A DNA stretch of 32,381 bases from a candidate division CSSED10-310 bacterium (GTDB lineage Bacteria; CSSED10-310), in contig JAFGEQ010000016.1 in the NCBI GenBank assembly GCA_016931515.1, positions 1 to 32,381 on the forward strand, in the 5' to 3' direction. The notes under the pieces are model-generated. The model saw only the letters and a program-made list of their open reading frames with translations. It searched no databases and was not told the origin of the DNA. Of this stretch, positions 23,820 to 32,070 are shown piece after piece (positions within the stretch are counted from its first letter, which is position 1; the number at the start of each line of letters is the position of its first letter). The translations under genes and the position numbers were made by a program.

Positions 23820-26567
23820 CTACTGCCAGCTCAGCGGTGTAAAATCGTAGTTACCGATCATCTGGCTGTTGGCTGCGTTCAGTGCGACCGTCCAGAAGTT
23901 GACGGTTCCCGATCCGGCACCGGATGGCCAGGCAAAGGGCGGGAAGACATCCATCGTGACCCGATCCATGGCGGGTAACGATGTGGGATAGTAACTGACG
24001 GTTTCCGTCCATGACGGTCCGAACAACCACATTCCGTATGCTTCCAGAGCAATGAACAGCTGAAGATCGACAGCGGGTCCCGGGTTGACCAGTTTCAGGG
24101 TCAGGTGGCAGGTATCGCCGGCTTCGAGCATCGGTGTATTGACATCGATGTCCAGACCGGGAGCATTATCCGTCAAACCGAACCATGCGAGCACTCTTGT
24201 CAGAAATTCCTGGCGGGTGTTGGGATACAGGCCTGCATCCAGTGGAAGTCCCTGTAATGGAACGGACATGAACATCAGCCGGTACTGTCCCTGGTACAGC
24301 ATTGCGCATGTCGCATTGTTCAGCACATTGTTCTCCGGAAGTGCATCCTCCTGCCAGTCAGGATCGGATCCCGGTGGGAACCAGTGATCACCGGCTATCA
24401 AAATAGGGATACATGTGCCATCCGTCGTGAATTCATCCGGCCACCAGTTGTAATCCCCTGTCTGACCTGTGGGATCATCGGAATATACATCTTCGAACTG
24501 CAGATTCATACCGGCAGTGATTGTTCCAGGAATTCCGGTTGCGGTATAGATGTATTCATCCTGTTCGAGATTCACAATATGCAGGTAATCATGGGCGAAT
24601 TCGCCTGGTTGTGTTTCCACATAGTCATTCTGGTTCGGGTACTTGTATTGGGAATACAGGAATTCATGAGACGACCAGATCAGATCGCCGCCGGCATCAA
24701 GGAATTTGGTAATAACATCGAGTGATTCGCCGGCTTTGGGAGTTGAATTTGTTCCTATTCCGTCACACCAGATAACGACATCATAAAGACTCAGCATGCT
24801 GTAGAAGGGAATTCCATTCGTCCAAACACTCCAGACCTGGTAGCTGGTGGAGGTCAGGTCCAGCGCTTCGGTCCAGAAGACATCCACATTTTGCGCTGCT
24901 GCTTTGGTATGATCATCATCAACAATCAGTACCCGGGCAGGATTGATTGGAACCGAGAAGGTGAGGTTATCGCCTTCATAGGCAGCACTCCGGGCTTTAA
25001 CGGTAAATGCTGCGAAACCAGTCACGGAATCGGTGGTTCTGAAAATAAATGAACCGGATGTGGCCTGTTGATGCGGATTAACATTTCCCAGGGATACCAG
25101 GCTGGTCTCGAAAGTTACGTTTGAAGCCGAGGTGGCGATGATCATCTCGAGGTTGTTTGCAGCAAAGTCGGTGATGTTCTCAACAGTGACTTCAAGTTTG
25201 AACCGATTGTTTCCCAGAGGCTGAACGGAATAATCCCGCATCATCAGAACCGGCTCGAATGATGTGGTAAAAGACATCTGTTCACCCATCATGGAGATAT
25301 TACTGATTTTCATGCCGCTGGGGTGGGTATTCCCGTTGGAGTTCGGATCAGTTGTGCGTCCGAATTCGTTATTGACGTCGGATGCGAAACCCCCGTTCGC
25401 CAGATCGTATCCGTCACCGGGAGTCGCATCTTCGATAACAACATGCCAGAAATCCCTCGTGCCGTCATTGGACCAGGTATAGCTCTCGTCGACATGATAG
25501 ATCATCAGGCCGCCGGCGAACCTTGCCGGTAACCCTTCGAACTTCAAAGAGGCAGTTGAACCCATCCAGCGATTCGCCAGCAGGAAATACTCCTGGGATT
25601 CCGGAATATTGATCACATAACAATTATTCGTTGAATGAAGCTGAACGGCATCGATGGTCCAGTTACCGGGCTGTGTAATGACAGTCGGTGTAATCCACCC
25701 CAGCTGGGCTTTGCACCAGGTGGACATGTGAGCGGGTTTTGATCCCCTCGGATTTCCTCCGTCGGACCCTTCTGCCATCAGGCAGTATTTGCCCACCGGT
25801 GCGGGTTTCCCAGCGTAATTGATATCGTACAGATCGGGCAATCCCAGAATATGTCCGTGTTCATGACAGAGCGTTCCAATGGTCTCCATCCCGCCCGGCG
25901 CGGCTTCAGGTTGAATGGAATACTGTGAGATCGTAACTCCATCATATTCCAGGGCAGCGAAGGAGCTGACATGGGACCAGATCTGGGAGGGGGTCCCGCC
26001 TTCACCACCTTGTCCCATATGGATGACCAGAACACCATCAACTTTTCCATCGCCGTCATTGTCAAATTGGCTCCAGTCGGGATTATAGATGGTTTCCGCC
26101 TTGATGACGGCTTCCCGGGCCATTTCGGCAGCGCCGCCATTGAAACCGTAATTGTTCTGATGGTAGTGCTCGTAATTATAATCCATCATGATCCATCCGA
26201 CGGCGATGCCATCGATATCAAAGTTCTGATAAGAGATCTCGCGATAGTAATCACGAAAACTGCCGGGGGTGATTGTGTCGATAGTGAACAGTTGCTGTGC
26301 CCACTCACTGACTTCATAAGTATGGGACACATCCGGCGTTTCTACGAAGATGACCGGGAAATTCCAGACCCCGCGATATGCTTCCGGTGCCCGCATGGGT
26401 CCGGGTGAATCATAGTGAAGCGGGACTTTCTCGCCGGATTCATAGAATGTCATCGTCTCGGGATCATACGTTCCCGGGATCGGCGGTACTGCCGCTGCCG
26501 GCAGGATGGCGATCAAACAGACCGCGACCGACAGGAACAGAGTTGTTGTATACTTCATTACAGACAT
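23820..26567 (-). CDS. Secreted M6 family (immune inhibitor A-like) metalloprotease with extra C-terminal domains
   Basis: This 915-residue zinc metalloprotease has a Sec signal peptide (about 4-26, ending PAAAV). The M6 catalytic domain covers about 60-440. HEHGHILGLPD at 235-245 gives the HExxHxxGxxD zinc site, and FDNDGDGKVDGVLVIHMG near 168-185 is the family's calcium-binding type stretch. Residues 440-540 look like an Ig-like beta domain. Residues 545-800 (VLIVDDDHTKAA, LYDVVIWCDG, FLDAGGDLIWSSHE) resemble a flavodoxin-like or class I amidotransferase-like fold, probably not catalytic. Residues 802-915 are the PSWTE/WPSGAGS domain shared with the beta-helix protein. ATG at 26567 follows GGAGG at 4 nt. 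The gene has its own promoter and terminator and is likely an extracellular or surface protease; export through the adjacent T2SS is inference. Confidence 0.88.
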   Translation of the reverse strand: MSVMKYTTTLFLSVAVCLIAILPAAAVPPIPGTYDPETMTFYESGEKVPLHYDSPGPMRAPEAYRGVWNFPVIFVETPDVSHTYEVSEWAQQLFTIDTITPGSFRDYYREISYQNFDIDGIAVGWIMMDYNYEHYHQNNYGFNGGAAEMAREAVIKAETIYNPDWSQFDNDGDGKVDGVLVIHMGQGGEGGTPSQIWSHVSSFAALEYDGVTISQYSIQPEAAPGGMETIGTLCHEHGHILGLPDLYDINYAGKPAPVGKYCLMAEGSDGGNPRGSKPAHMSTWCKAQLGWITPTVITQPGNWTIDAVQLHSTNNCYVINIPESQEYFLLANRWMGSTASLKFEGLPARFAGGLMIYHVDESYTWSNDGTRDFWHVVIEDATPGDGYDLANGGFASDVNNEFGRTTDPNSNGNTHPSGMKISNISMMGEQMSFTTSFEPVLMMRDYSVQPLGNNRFKLEVTVENITDFAANNLEMIIATSASNVTFETSLVSLGNVNPHQQATSGSFIFRTTDSVTGFAAFTVKARSAAYEGDNLTFSVPINPARVLIVDDDHTKAAAQNVDVFWTEALDLTSTSYQVWSVWTNGIPFYSMLSLYDVVIWCDGIGTNSTPKAGESLDVITKFLDAGGDLIWSSHEFLYSQYKYPNQNDYVETQPGEFAHDYLHIVNLEQDEYIYTATGIPGTITAGMNLQFEDVYSDDPTGQTGDYNWWPDEFTTDGTCIPILIAGDHWFPPGSDPDWQEDALPENNVLNNATCAMLYQGQYRLMFMSVPLQGLPLDAGLYPNTRQEFLTRVLAWFGLTDNAPGLDIDVNTPMLEAGDTCHLTLKLVNPGPAVDLQLFIALEAYGMWLFGPSWTETVSYYPTSLPAMDRVTMDVFPPFAWPSGAGSGTVNFWTVALNAANSQMIGNYDFTPLSWQ
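23823..24164 (-). other. Region coding the shared C-terminal domain (copy in the M6 protease)
   Basis: This codes residues 802-915 of the protease. Landmarks are LTLKLVN, LQLFIALEAYGMWLFGPSWTE, FAWPSGAGS and VNFWTVAL. They occur in the same order and spacing as in the beta-helix protein. Confidence 0.7.
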
Positions 26568-26646
26568 GATTCCTCCAGTATGTTAAATTGTATCTGCCAT
26601 TGATAAGGCGTCGGTGCAAACCATCACCCCAGCAAAAAACTACTTC

Positions 26647-26674
26647 ATTATAGCATTCCTGTTTTTGACTTCAA
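26647..26674 (-). promoter_or_regulatory. Sigma70-type promoter with extended -10 for the M6 protease
   Basis: On the minus strand, TTGAAG (26674-26669) is followed after 16 nt by a perfect TATAAT (26652-26647), preceded by TGC, which makes an extended -10. The predicted leader is about 70 nt. A short inverted repeat, GACTT/AAGTC at 26667-26678, overlaps the -35 and could be an operator. Confidence 0.75.
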
Positions 26675-26711
26675 AGTCTTTCAGTGGAAAAATCAGTTCG
26701 GAGACATGGCC

Positions 26712-27677
26712 ATGAAAACAAAAATCGCAATCGGTGTTGATCTTGGCGGCACAAATCTGCGAGCTGCGCTGGTAGATCAGAACGGGCTTATCGGATCGGT
26801 AAACAGTATTCCAACCCCACGTTCCGGAGGTTCTGTCTCTGTGGTTGAGGCAATGGCTGCCATGATCGCCGATTTGATCCGGCGATCTGCTGATCCCGTT
26901 TGCGGGATCGGGATCGGTGCACCGGGTCCGTTGGACAGTCGGAGCGGCTTTGTTCGTGACATGCCCAATCTGAAAGGCTTCAGGAATTTCCCTTTGAGGG
27001 ACGTGCTCCGAGATCATCTCTCCCTGCCCGTGACACTCCTGAATGATGCCGATGCAGCCGCGATTGGCGAGTATCGATGCGGTGTCGCTCGCAGCTGGTC
27101 TCTATTCTGTATGTTGACTCTGGGGACGGGTTTGGGGTCCTCCGTTCTTGTTCATGGAAAACCCTGGATGGGTGAGGATGGCTTCTCACCGGAACTCGGT
27201 CACGTTCCATTGCTGGATACGGATGATCGATGTGGATGCGGTGGCATCGGTCACAGTGAAACCATGTTATCCTCGGCGGGCTTGTGGCGAAGATATCGTT
27301 TTGCGGGCGGCAAATACCGTTCGGCCGACAAACCGGAGTCGGATGATGCTCTTCCAGCTATTGGATTGTTTGATTTGTGCCGCAAGGGTGATACTATTGC
27401 TCAGGATGTTCTTCGGGCGTACGGATGTGACTTGGGCCGTGTGATCATTACTGCTGCAGTAAGCTTCAATTTACGGCACATAATCGTCTCGGGCGGAATC
27501 AGTGAGGGCTGGGATTTGTTGGAACAATCGGTTGTTGAATCCATTCGTCGACATGGTTTCGAACCGATGACACAGGATATGTGTATACGTATTGGAAGGC
27601 TTGGCGGCACGGCGGCGATTATTGGCGCGGCCATGACGGTGTTCGATAGTGCCGATGCGATGAAAACGCAATTATGA
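26712..27677 (+). CDS. ROK family sugar kinase (glucokinase-like)
   Basis: This 321-residue cytoplasmic kinase probably phosphorylates glucose or a related hexose with ATP. It has the phosphate-binding GVDLGGTNLRAALVD (8-22), GIGAPGPLD (67-75), the catalytic Asp in LLNDADAAAIGE (109-120) and the GTGLGSSVLV loop (138-147). The ROK zinc region is ELGH (161-164) then CGCGGIGH (174-181); the third Cys of the usual CxCGxxGC is His here. There is no N-terminal DNA-binding domain, so it is a kinase, not a NagC-type repressor. ATG at 26712 has GGAG at 8 nt; the ATG at 26706 is only 2 nt from that site. It is divergent from the M6 protease, and the promoter on this side is unclear. Confidence 0.88.
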   Translation: MKTKIAIGVDLGGTNLRAALVDQNGLIGSVNSIPTPRSGGSVSVVEAMAAMIADLIRRSADPVCGIGIGAPGPLDSRSGFVRDMPNLKGFRNFPLRDVLRDHLSLPVTLLNDADAAAIGEYRCGVARSWSLFCMLTLGTGLGSSVLVHGKPWMGEDGFSPELGHVPLLDTDDRCGCGGIGHSETMLSSAGLWRRYRFAGGKYRSADKPESDDALPAIGLFDLCRKGDTIAQDVLRAYGCDLGRVIITAAVSFNLRHIIVSGGISEGWDLLEQSVVESIRRHGFEPMTQDMCIRIGRLGGTAAIIGAAMTVFDSADAMKTQL

Positions 27678-27696
27678 CTTGATGGAGGTGACGGTG

Positions 27697-28083
27697 ATGT
27701 TGAAGGTGATTGCCAGCCAGCGTGGAAGTGAGAAAATGTATTCAATTCTTGGATTGGTCACAATTCTGATCGTCGGCTACCTGATCGTTGTATTCTCCGT
27801 TCCCTTTTTTAAAAACATGTCCCTGGAAACATTTACCCAGAAACTGGTTAATTATGACTATCAGAATGAGCGACCCAGTCCGAGTGGAGCGAAGAGCATT
27901 TATAATAAAACTCTCAACTACATCAAGCGGAAAAATCTGCCGATACCGGAAACCCAGATCAGCGTAGATTACGACGCAAAAAAGTATTCTATTAAGATTG
28001 ACTATTATCAGAGAGTTAACCTGCTCGTCACGTCGTTTGATTGGTCGTTCAATATTCACAAGATGACGATGGATGACTACTAG
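27697..28083 (+). CDS. Small membrane-anchored protein of unknown function
   Basis: I do not recognise this 128-residue protein. A basic start (LKVIASQRGSEK) leads to one transmembrane helix at about 15-36 (YSILGLVTILIVGYLIVVFSV). About 90 soluble residues follow, with a Tyr- and Lys-rich helical part (SIYNKTLNYIKRKNLPIPE) and a beta-rich end (TQISVDYDAKKYSIKIDYYQRVNLLVTSFDWSF). The layout recalls small DUF4845-like proteins, an uncertain comparison. ATG at 27697 follows GGAGG at 8 nt; in-frame TTG 27679 and ATG 27682 lie at or before that site. It begins 19 nt after the ROK kinase and overlaps the convergent LD-carboxypeptidase gene by 4 nt. Confidence 0.72.
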   Translation: MLKVIASQRGSEKMYSILGLVTILIVGYLIVVFSVPFFKNMSLETFTQKLVNYDYQNERPSPSGAKSIYNKTLNYIKRKNLPIPETQISVDYDAKKYSIKIDYYQRVNLLVTSFDWSFNIHKMTMDDY

Positions 28084-29051
28084 AGAGTCGCAACAACCGA
28101 CTCGATCTGCCGTACGCCCGAGTGGTCGATTTGAACCAATGCTCCGAATGGAATGGTGAGAGCGGAAGGTCCGTGTCCAAACGGCAGATTTGTTATCACA
28201 GGCAGAGATTGAGATGTGAGAATACTCCGGACGATGTCATTCGTTGCGGGTGTCGGTTCGGGATCGTCGGGTCGTTGAATGCAGTTTATGAACTGGCCGG
28301 ACAGCAGTCCCCTGGCTTTGCTGAACCACTGGGCGTTTCGAAGATGCGTTAACATGCGGTCGATGCGATAGGGTGCTTCACTGATCTCTTCAAAGAAGAG
28401 GATCGGCGATTGATCCTGAAGATCCCATGGTGTTCCTGTCAGTGTGACCAGAAGCGAGAGGCAGCCGCCGAACAGCCGTCCTTCGACGGGTTGACTCATG
28501 TTGAACGTTTGCATCCTGCCAGGATTGGACGGATCGGCTGTCTGTGGCCATGGATGGGTGGCTCCTGACTGCCCAGATATTTGTGTGAGAAGATGCGTAT
28601 CGGTCCATGGGGATCGACCCAGAGAGGTGGCCAGGGGACCGTGAAATGTTATGAGTCGGCACTCAGCCCAGACAGCTGCTAGGATGGTCGTGATATCACT
28701 GAAACCGACGATGATTTTAGGATCTTTCCGTAGTGCAGCGAAATCCAGATCTCTAACGATCCGTGCACTTCCGTAACCGCCTCTTGCGCAAAATATGGCA
28801 CGGACATCCTGACGTTTCAGCATCGAGTTAAAATCATTCGTACGATCGGCATCTGTACCCGCGAGGTATCCATTTCTGTCGATAACATGGTTGGCAATGA
28901 TGACCCGGAATCCGGAATTCTCTAAAAATCGGACCCCCCGATTCAATGATGTATGGTCGGGGGGTCCGGCAGGGGCAACAATTGCAACAGTATCACCGGG
29001 TCTCAGAGCTGGTGCCTTGAGAGGCTCCATTTCCGCGTCCCGGTTCTGCAT
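28080..29051 (-). CDS. LD-carboxypeptidase (S66 family, muramoyltetrapeptide carboxypeptidase-like)
   Basis: This 323-residue cytoplasmic serine peptidase releases the terminal D-Ala from the tetrapeptide of recycled peptidoglycan. The nucleophile Ser118 is in VGFSDIT. The Glu of the triad is in FFEEISEAPYRIDRML (about 221-222), and His293 is in LPFGHG. AIFCARGGYGSARIV near 86-99 is a further family motif. MccF-type self-immunity peptidases share this fold and cannot be excluded, but there is no microcin-type cluster here. The start at 29051 lies 4 nt after the stop of the beta-gamma oxidoreductase gene; ATG at 29030 is an alternative. Neither has a strong Shine-Dalgarno, so coupling to the upstream gene is likely. 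Confidence 0.88.
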   Translation of the reverse strand: MQNRDAEMEPLKAPALRPGDTVAIVAPAGPPDHTSLNRGVRFLENSGFRVIIANHVIDRNGYLAGTDADRTNDFNSMLKRQDVRAIFCARGGYGSARIVRDLDFAALRKDPKIIVGFSDITTILAAVWAECRLITFHGPLATSLGRSPWTDTHLLTQISGQSGATHPWPQTADPSNPGRMQTFNMSQPVEGRLFGGCLSLLVTLTGTPWDLQDQSPILFFEEISEAPYRIDRMLTHLRNAQWFSKARGLLSGQFINCIQRPDDPEPTPATNDIVRSILTSQSLPVITNLPFGHGPSALTIPFGALVQIDHSGVRQIESVVATL

Positions 29052-29055
29052 GGGC

Positions 29056-30495
29056 TTATGCCTGATTTCGGGCGATTTCGCGACCGGCTGCGATAGCTCG
29101 AGAATTCAATTCGAGCAAAGAGGCTTTTTTCAGCATGGATTTCAATACGATATCCAGCGTGTCAAAGGCGATCAATCCGGTACGTTCGAGGTATGCACCG
29201 AGCACGACCATGTTGGCCACTTTTAATGAACCGAGTCCGGTTGCGATTTCACTGGCCGGGACGGAGAGAATATCAATATCATTACGGCTGGACGGGATAT
29301 CGATCATGGAGCTGTTGCGGATCAACAGACCGCCTGGAACAAGCTCCTGCTCGAACTTGACTTGTGATGGCTTGTTCATGGCGATGCAAACAGTGGACTG
29401 GGTGACCAGCGGGGAGCCGATCTGGCTGTCACTGACTGTAACATGGCAATGCGCTGTTCCCCCCCGCATCTCCGGCCCGTAGGATGGAAGCCATGCAACA
29501 TTGTAATCTTCCATCATGCCGCATCCCGAAATAAGGATTCCAAGAGTCAGGACACCCTGGCCTCCGAAACCGGCAATTTTTATTCTGGGATTTCGATGGT
29601 GTTCGAGGATAGCCGATCGATCGGCCCGGGCCTTGATGTCCAGATTTACCAACCCCAGATTCTGAATGATTGAAGCGGTATCCCATTTTCGTTCCGGGAA
29701 TGTAATCGGCGGTGCTTCTTCAGATCGGTCAAGTTTAACCCCGGGCTCGAAATAAGGAACCATATTTTCCTTGATCCAAGTATAGGATGTCGGTGCATCC
29801 ACTTTCCATCCTGTCGGACATTGTGACAGAATTTCAACGAACGAAAAGCCCCTGTTTTCCTTCTGGTTCTTCAGTGCCTTGAATATGGCTTTTCGGGCCT
29901 TGCTCCGGTTTGCGGTATCGTGCAGGGAGACTCGTTCGATATAAACCGGAGCTTTGAGTGTTGCCAGGAGTTCGGCCACACGAATTGGAAATCCTTCATT
30001 GCCTGGATTTCTTCCATAGGGACTTGTGGTTGTTTTCTGACCTTCGAGAGTCGTCGGCGCCATCTGGCCGCCTGTCATTCCGTAGATGGCGTTGTTCACG
30101 AAAAATACCGAGATGTTCTCACCCCGGTTGGCAGCATGAATAATTTCTGCCGTTCCGATGGCTGCGAGATCGCCGTCGCCCTGATAAGAAATGACGATTG
30201 AATCAGGATGAGAGCGTTTGACGCCGGTTGCGACGGCAGGTGCGCGTCCGTGAGCCGCCTGGATATTGCCGGTGTCGAAATAGTAGTAGGCGAACACGGA
30301 GCAACCGACGGGGCTGACCAGGATTGTTTTATCCTGTACTTCCAGCTTGTCCAGGGCTTCGGCGATGTACTTGTGGATAATGCCGTGACCGCAACCGGGA
30401 CAATAGTGAGTGATTTCTATATTTCCGGTTTTTCGCGGATAATTGGCGTAAAACGATTTAGGTTTTTCAAGAAAAACATCATACTTTGCGTTCAT
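29056..30495 (-). CDS. 2-oxoacid:ferredoxin oxidoreductase, fused beta (TPP-binding) and gamma subunits
   Basis: This 479-residue protein combines two subunits of a ferredoxin-dependent 2-oxoacid oxidoreductase (KOR/VOR type), which decarboxylates a 2-oxoacid to an acyl-CoA and reduces ferredoxin. Residues 1-250 are the beta subunit, with YCPGCGHG (31-38), the TPP/Mg motif GDGDLAAIG (106-114) to FFVNNAIYGMTGGQ, and a cluster-free layout. After a linker (about 250-300), residues 302-479 are the gamma subunit, with IAGFGGQGVLTLG and SYGPEMRGGTAHCHV. In many organisms beta and gamma are separate genes. AAGGAG ends 6 nt before ATG 30495; ATG 30501 abuts it directly. It follows the alpha gene with a 2 nt gap. 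Confidence 0.9.
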   Translation of the reverse strand: MNAKYDVFLEKPKSFYANYPRKTGNIEITHYCPGCGHGIIHKYIAEALDKLEVQDKTILVSPVGCSVFAYYYFDTGNIQAAHGRAPAVATGVKRSHPDSIVISYQGDGDLAAIGTAEIIHAANRGENISVFFVNNAIYGMTGGQMAPTTLEGQKTTTSPYGRNPGNEGFPIRVAELLATLKAPVYIERVSLHDTANRSKARKAIFKALKNQKENRGFSFVEILSQCPTGWKVDAPTSYTWIKENMVPYFEPGVKLDRSEEAPPITFPERKWDTASIIQNLGLVNLDIKARADRSAILEHHRNPRIKIAGFGGQGVLTLGILISGCGMMEDYNVAWLPSYGPEMRGGTAHCHVTVSDSQIGSPLVTQSTVCIAMNKPSQVKFEQELVPGGLLIRNSSMIDIPSSRNDIDILSVPASEIATGLGSLKVANMVVLGAYLERTGLIAFDTLDIVLKSMLKKASLLELNSRAIAAGREIARNQA

Positions 30496-30497
30496 TG

Positions 30498-31556
30498 TCA
30501 TCTCCTTGCGCCCAGCAGCGAGCCGATGTGATCAACAATTTCTTCAGCTGAAGGTACTTCTCCACCCATTCGGCCATAGAATTCAACCGGTGTTTTTCCG
30601 TTCAGTGCCAGGCGGATATCCTTGACCATCTGACCGTTCGAGCATTCAACAGACAGGAAGCATTTCACGCCTCGATCGGCAAGCTCAACGATTCGTTTTG
30701 ACGGGAAGGGGAAGAGGGTTTGCGGTCGCAGGAGTCCGACTTTCATGTTCTTTTTGCGGCTGATTTCAACTGCGGTACGGCAGATGCGCGAGGAGATACC
30801 ATAGGCGACCAATACCAAGTCGGCATCCGTCACCTGATACTCATCGAAAAGAGTTTCAACTTTTTCAAGTCTGGCATATTTTTCCTGCAGGCGCTGGTTG
30901 TGTTTTTCAAGATCACTGTGTGACAGATAGATGGATGTGACGAGGTTTTCTCGGGATTCTTGATCTGCGTAGACTGCCCAATCCTTGCGCTGCCCGCGAA
31001 CCGGTTCGGAAGGGAAATCGACTTGTTCCATCATTTGTCCTGTATAGCCGTCTGCAAGGAGAATAACGGGAGTACGCCATTTATCGGCGAGTTCAAACCC
31101 TTTAATAGTAAAGTCACACATTTCCTGTCCGGAATTTGGTGCGAGTACGATCAGTTTATAGTTACCGTGGCCACCGCCGTGAACCATCTGGTCGTAGTCG
31201 CTTTGTTCGGGTCCGATGTTACCAAGTCCGGGCCCGCCGCGCATGATATCGGCAATCAGGCAGGGTAGTTCAGCGCCTGCGCAGTATGAGATACCTTCCT
31301 GTTTCAAGCTCAAGCCCGGACCGGATGATGCTGTCATGCAGCGGACACCGGCGCCTGATGCACCGTAAACCATATTGATGGCGGCGACTTCGCTCTCAGC
31401 CTGAATAAATGTCCGGCCAAGTTTTGGAAACAACAGGCTGGCATATTCCGCGATTTCGCTGGCGGGGGTAATGGGGTATCCGAAGTAGAGTTCGCAACCG
31501 GCGAGCAATGCGCCTTTAACGATGGCTACATTCCCTTTAACAAGTTCTTTTGCCAT
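30498..31556 (-). CDS. 2-oxoacid:ferredoxin oxidoreductase alpha subunit (VorB/KorA type)
   Basis: This 352-residue alpha subunit carries the pyrimidine-binding half of the TPP site and the substrate-side domain. Clear features are [15 protein letters not shown] at the start, [15 protein letters not shown] near 26-40, [23 protein letters not shown] near 50-72, [22 protein letters not shown] near 79-100 and [16 protein letters not shown] near 108-123. These match the bacterial VorB/KorA group; 2-oxoisovalerate versus 2-oxoglutarate cannot be decided from sequence. ATG at 31556 follows AAGGAG at 7 nt; an in-frame extension to 31649 would overlap the ferredoxin gene and lacks homology. It lies 11 nt after the delta subunit gene. 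Confidence 0.92.
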   Translation of the reverse strand: MAKELVKGNVAIVKGALLAGCELYFGYPITPASEIAEYASLLFPKLGRTFIQAESEVAAINMVYGASGAGVRCMTASSGPGLSLKQEGISYCAGAELPCLIADIMRGGPGLGNIGPEQSDYDQMVHGGGHGNYKLIVLAPNSGQEMCDFTIKGFELADKWRTPVILLADGYTGQMMEQVDFPSEPVRGQRKDWAVYADQESRENLVTSIYLSHSDLEKHNQRLQEKYARLEKVETLFDEYQVTDADLVLVAYGISSRICRTAVEISRKKNMKVGLLRPQTLFPFPSKRIVELADRGVKCFLSVECSNGQMVKDIRLALNGKTPVEFYGRMGGEVPSAEEIVDHIGSLLGARR

Positions 31557-31567
31557 GGATAGTCTCC

Positions 31568-31804
31568 TTAATGTGATGGTACCAAGCGATAGATGGTAAT
31601 GGCACCGGGTTCCGGGCAGGTGTAGAAACAGGTGCCGCAGGCAGTGCATCCGGATCCCTTATAGGAGGCAGGGTGGTAGCCCTGGACATTAATCAGGTCG
31701 GGACGGATCTCGATCACCTTGACCGGGCAGGCGGCGACGCATAGACCGCAGCCTTTGCATTCATCCAGCTTGATTTCAAGTTTCCCTTTATCGGGTTTGT
31801 TCAT
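31568..31804 (-). CDS. 2-oxoacid:ferredoxin oxidoreductase delta subunit (2[4Fe-4S] ferredoxin)
   Basis: This 78-residue ferredoxin-like subunit passes electrons from the TPP enzyme to external ferredoxin. Two cluster motifs are visible, [12 protein letters not shown] and, after about 30 residues, [12 protein letters not shown], giving eight cysteines for two [4Fe-4S] clusters. The spacer and the closing AITIYRL fit KorD/VorD-type subunits. ATG at 31804 has a GGGGG tract at about 9 nt. Earlier in-frame starts up to 31876 would begin almost at the predicted transcription start. It is the first gene of a delta-alpha-betagamma-carboxypeptidase operon. Confidence 0.9.
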   Translation of the reverse strand: MNKPDKGKLEIKLDECKGCGLCVAACPVKVIEIRPDLINVQGYHPASYKGSGCTACGTCFYTCPEPGAITIYRLVPSH

Positions 31805-31885
31805 TCTGAAACCCCCTTTCGGTTGGAGCATATTAGGATTCATGATTTTCGCGGGACGTTGTTCGATCCCGTTCATATGGTTTTA

Positions 31886-31914
31886 TATGTATTTTAAAAT
31901 GTCCGGGGAGTCAA
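31886..31914 (-). promoter_or_regulatory. Promoter of the 2-oxoacid oxidoreductase operon
   Basis: On the minus strand, TTGACT (31914-31909) is separated by 17 nt from TACATA (31891-31886). It predicts transcription from about 31879 and a leader of about 75 nt before ATG 31804. Confidence 0.65.
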
Positions 31915-31940
31915 CAGCGGAGGCAAGTTGAGGAGGAAGT

Positions 31941-31957
31941 AAAAAAAACGGAAAAAA
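31941..31957 (+). promoter_or_regulatory. Phased A-tracts upstream of the rRNA promoters
   Basis: A8 (31941-31948) and A6 (31952-31957) are centred about 10 bp apart, one helical turn, which suggests intrinsic bending. They lie between the oxidoreductase promoter and rrn P1, about 50-70 bp upstream of the P1 -35. Confidence 0.35.
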
Positions 31958-32008
31958 GAGTGAGTGGACGACCTGAAGGTAGTGCAAAGAAAAATTATTT
32001 GAAGTTAT

Positions 32009-32036
32009 TTGACATGTTCAGTACTAATGATATATT
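32009..32036 (+). promoter_or_regulatory. rRNA operon promoter P1
   Basis: TTGACA (32009-32014, perfect) and TATATT (32031-32036) are separated by 16 nt. An A/T-rich tract lies just upstream (31990-32010), like an UP element. It would start about 260 nt before the 16S rRNA. Confidence 0.7.
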
Positions 32037-32070
32037 AATTAATAAGGGTCGAAATTAAAGTGGCTGCGAG

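Noticed and set aside
24085-26408. Long plus-strand open frames opposite the M6 protease
   Set aside because: They are shadows of a clearly coding minus-strand gene; none has a ribosome site or a recognisable domain.
26665-26693. Plus-strand promoter for the ROK kinase (TTGACT with AAAAAT)
   Set aside because: The -10 match is poor. The TTGACT lies within the inverted repeat that overlaps the protease promoter on the other strand.
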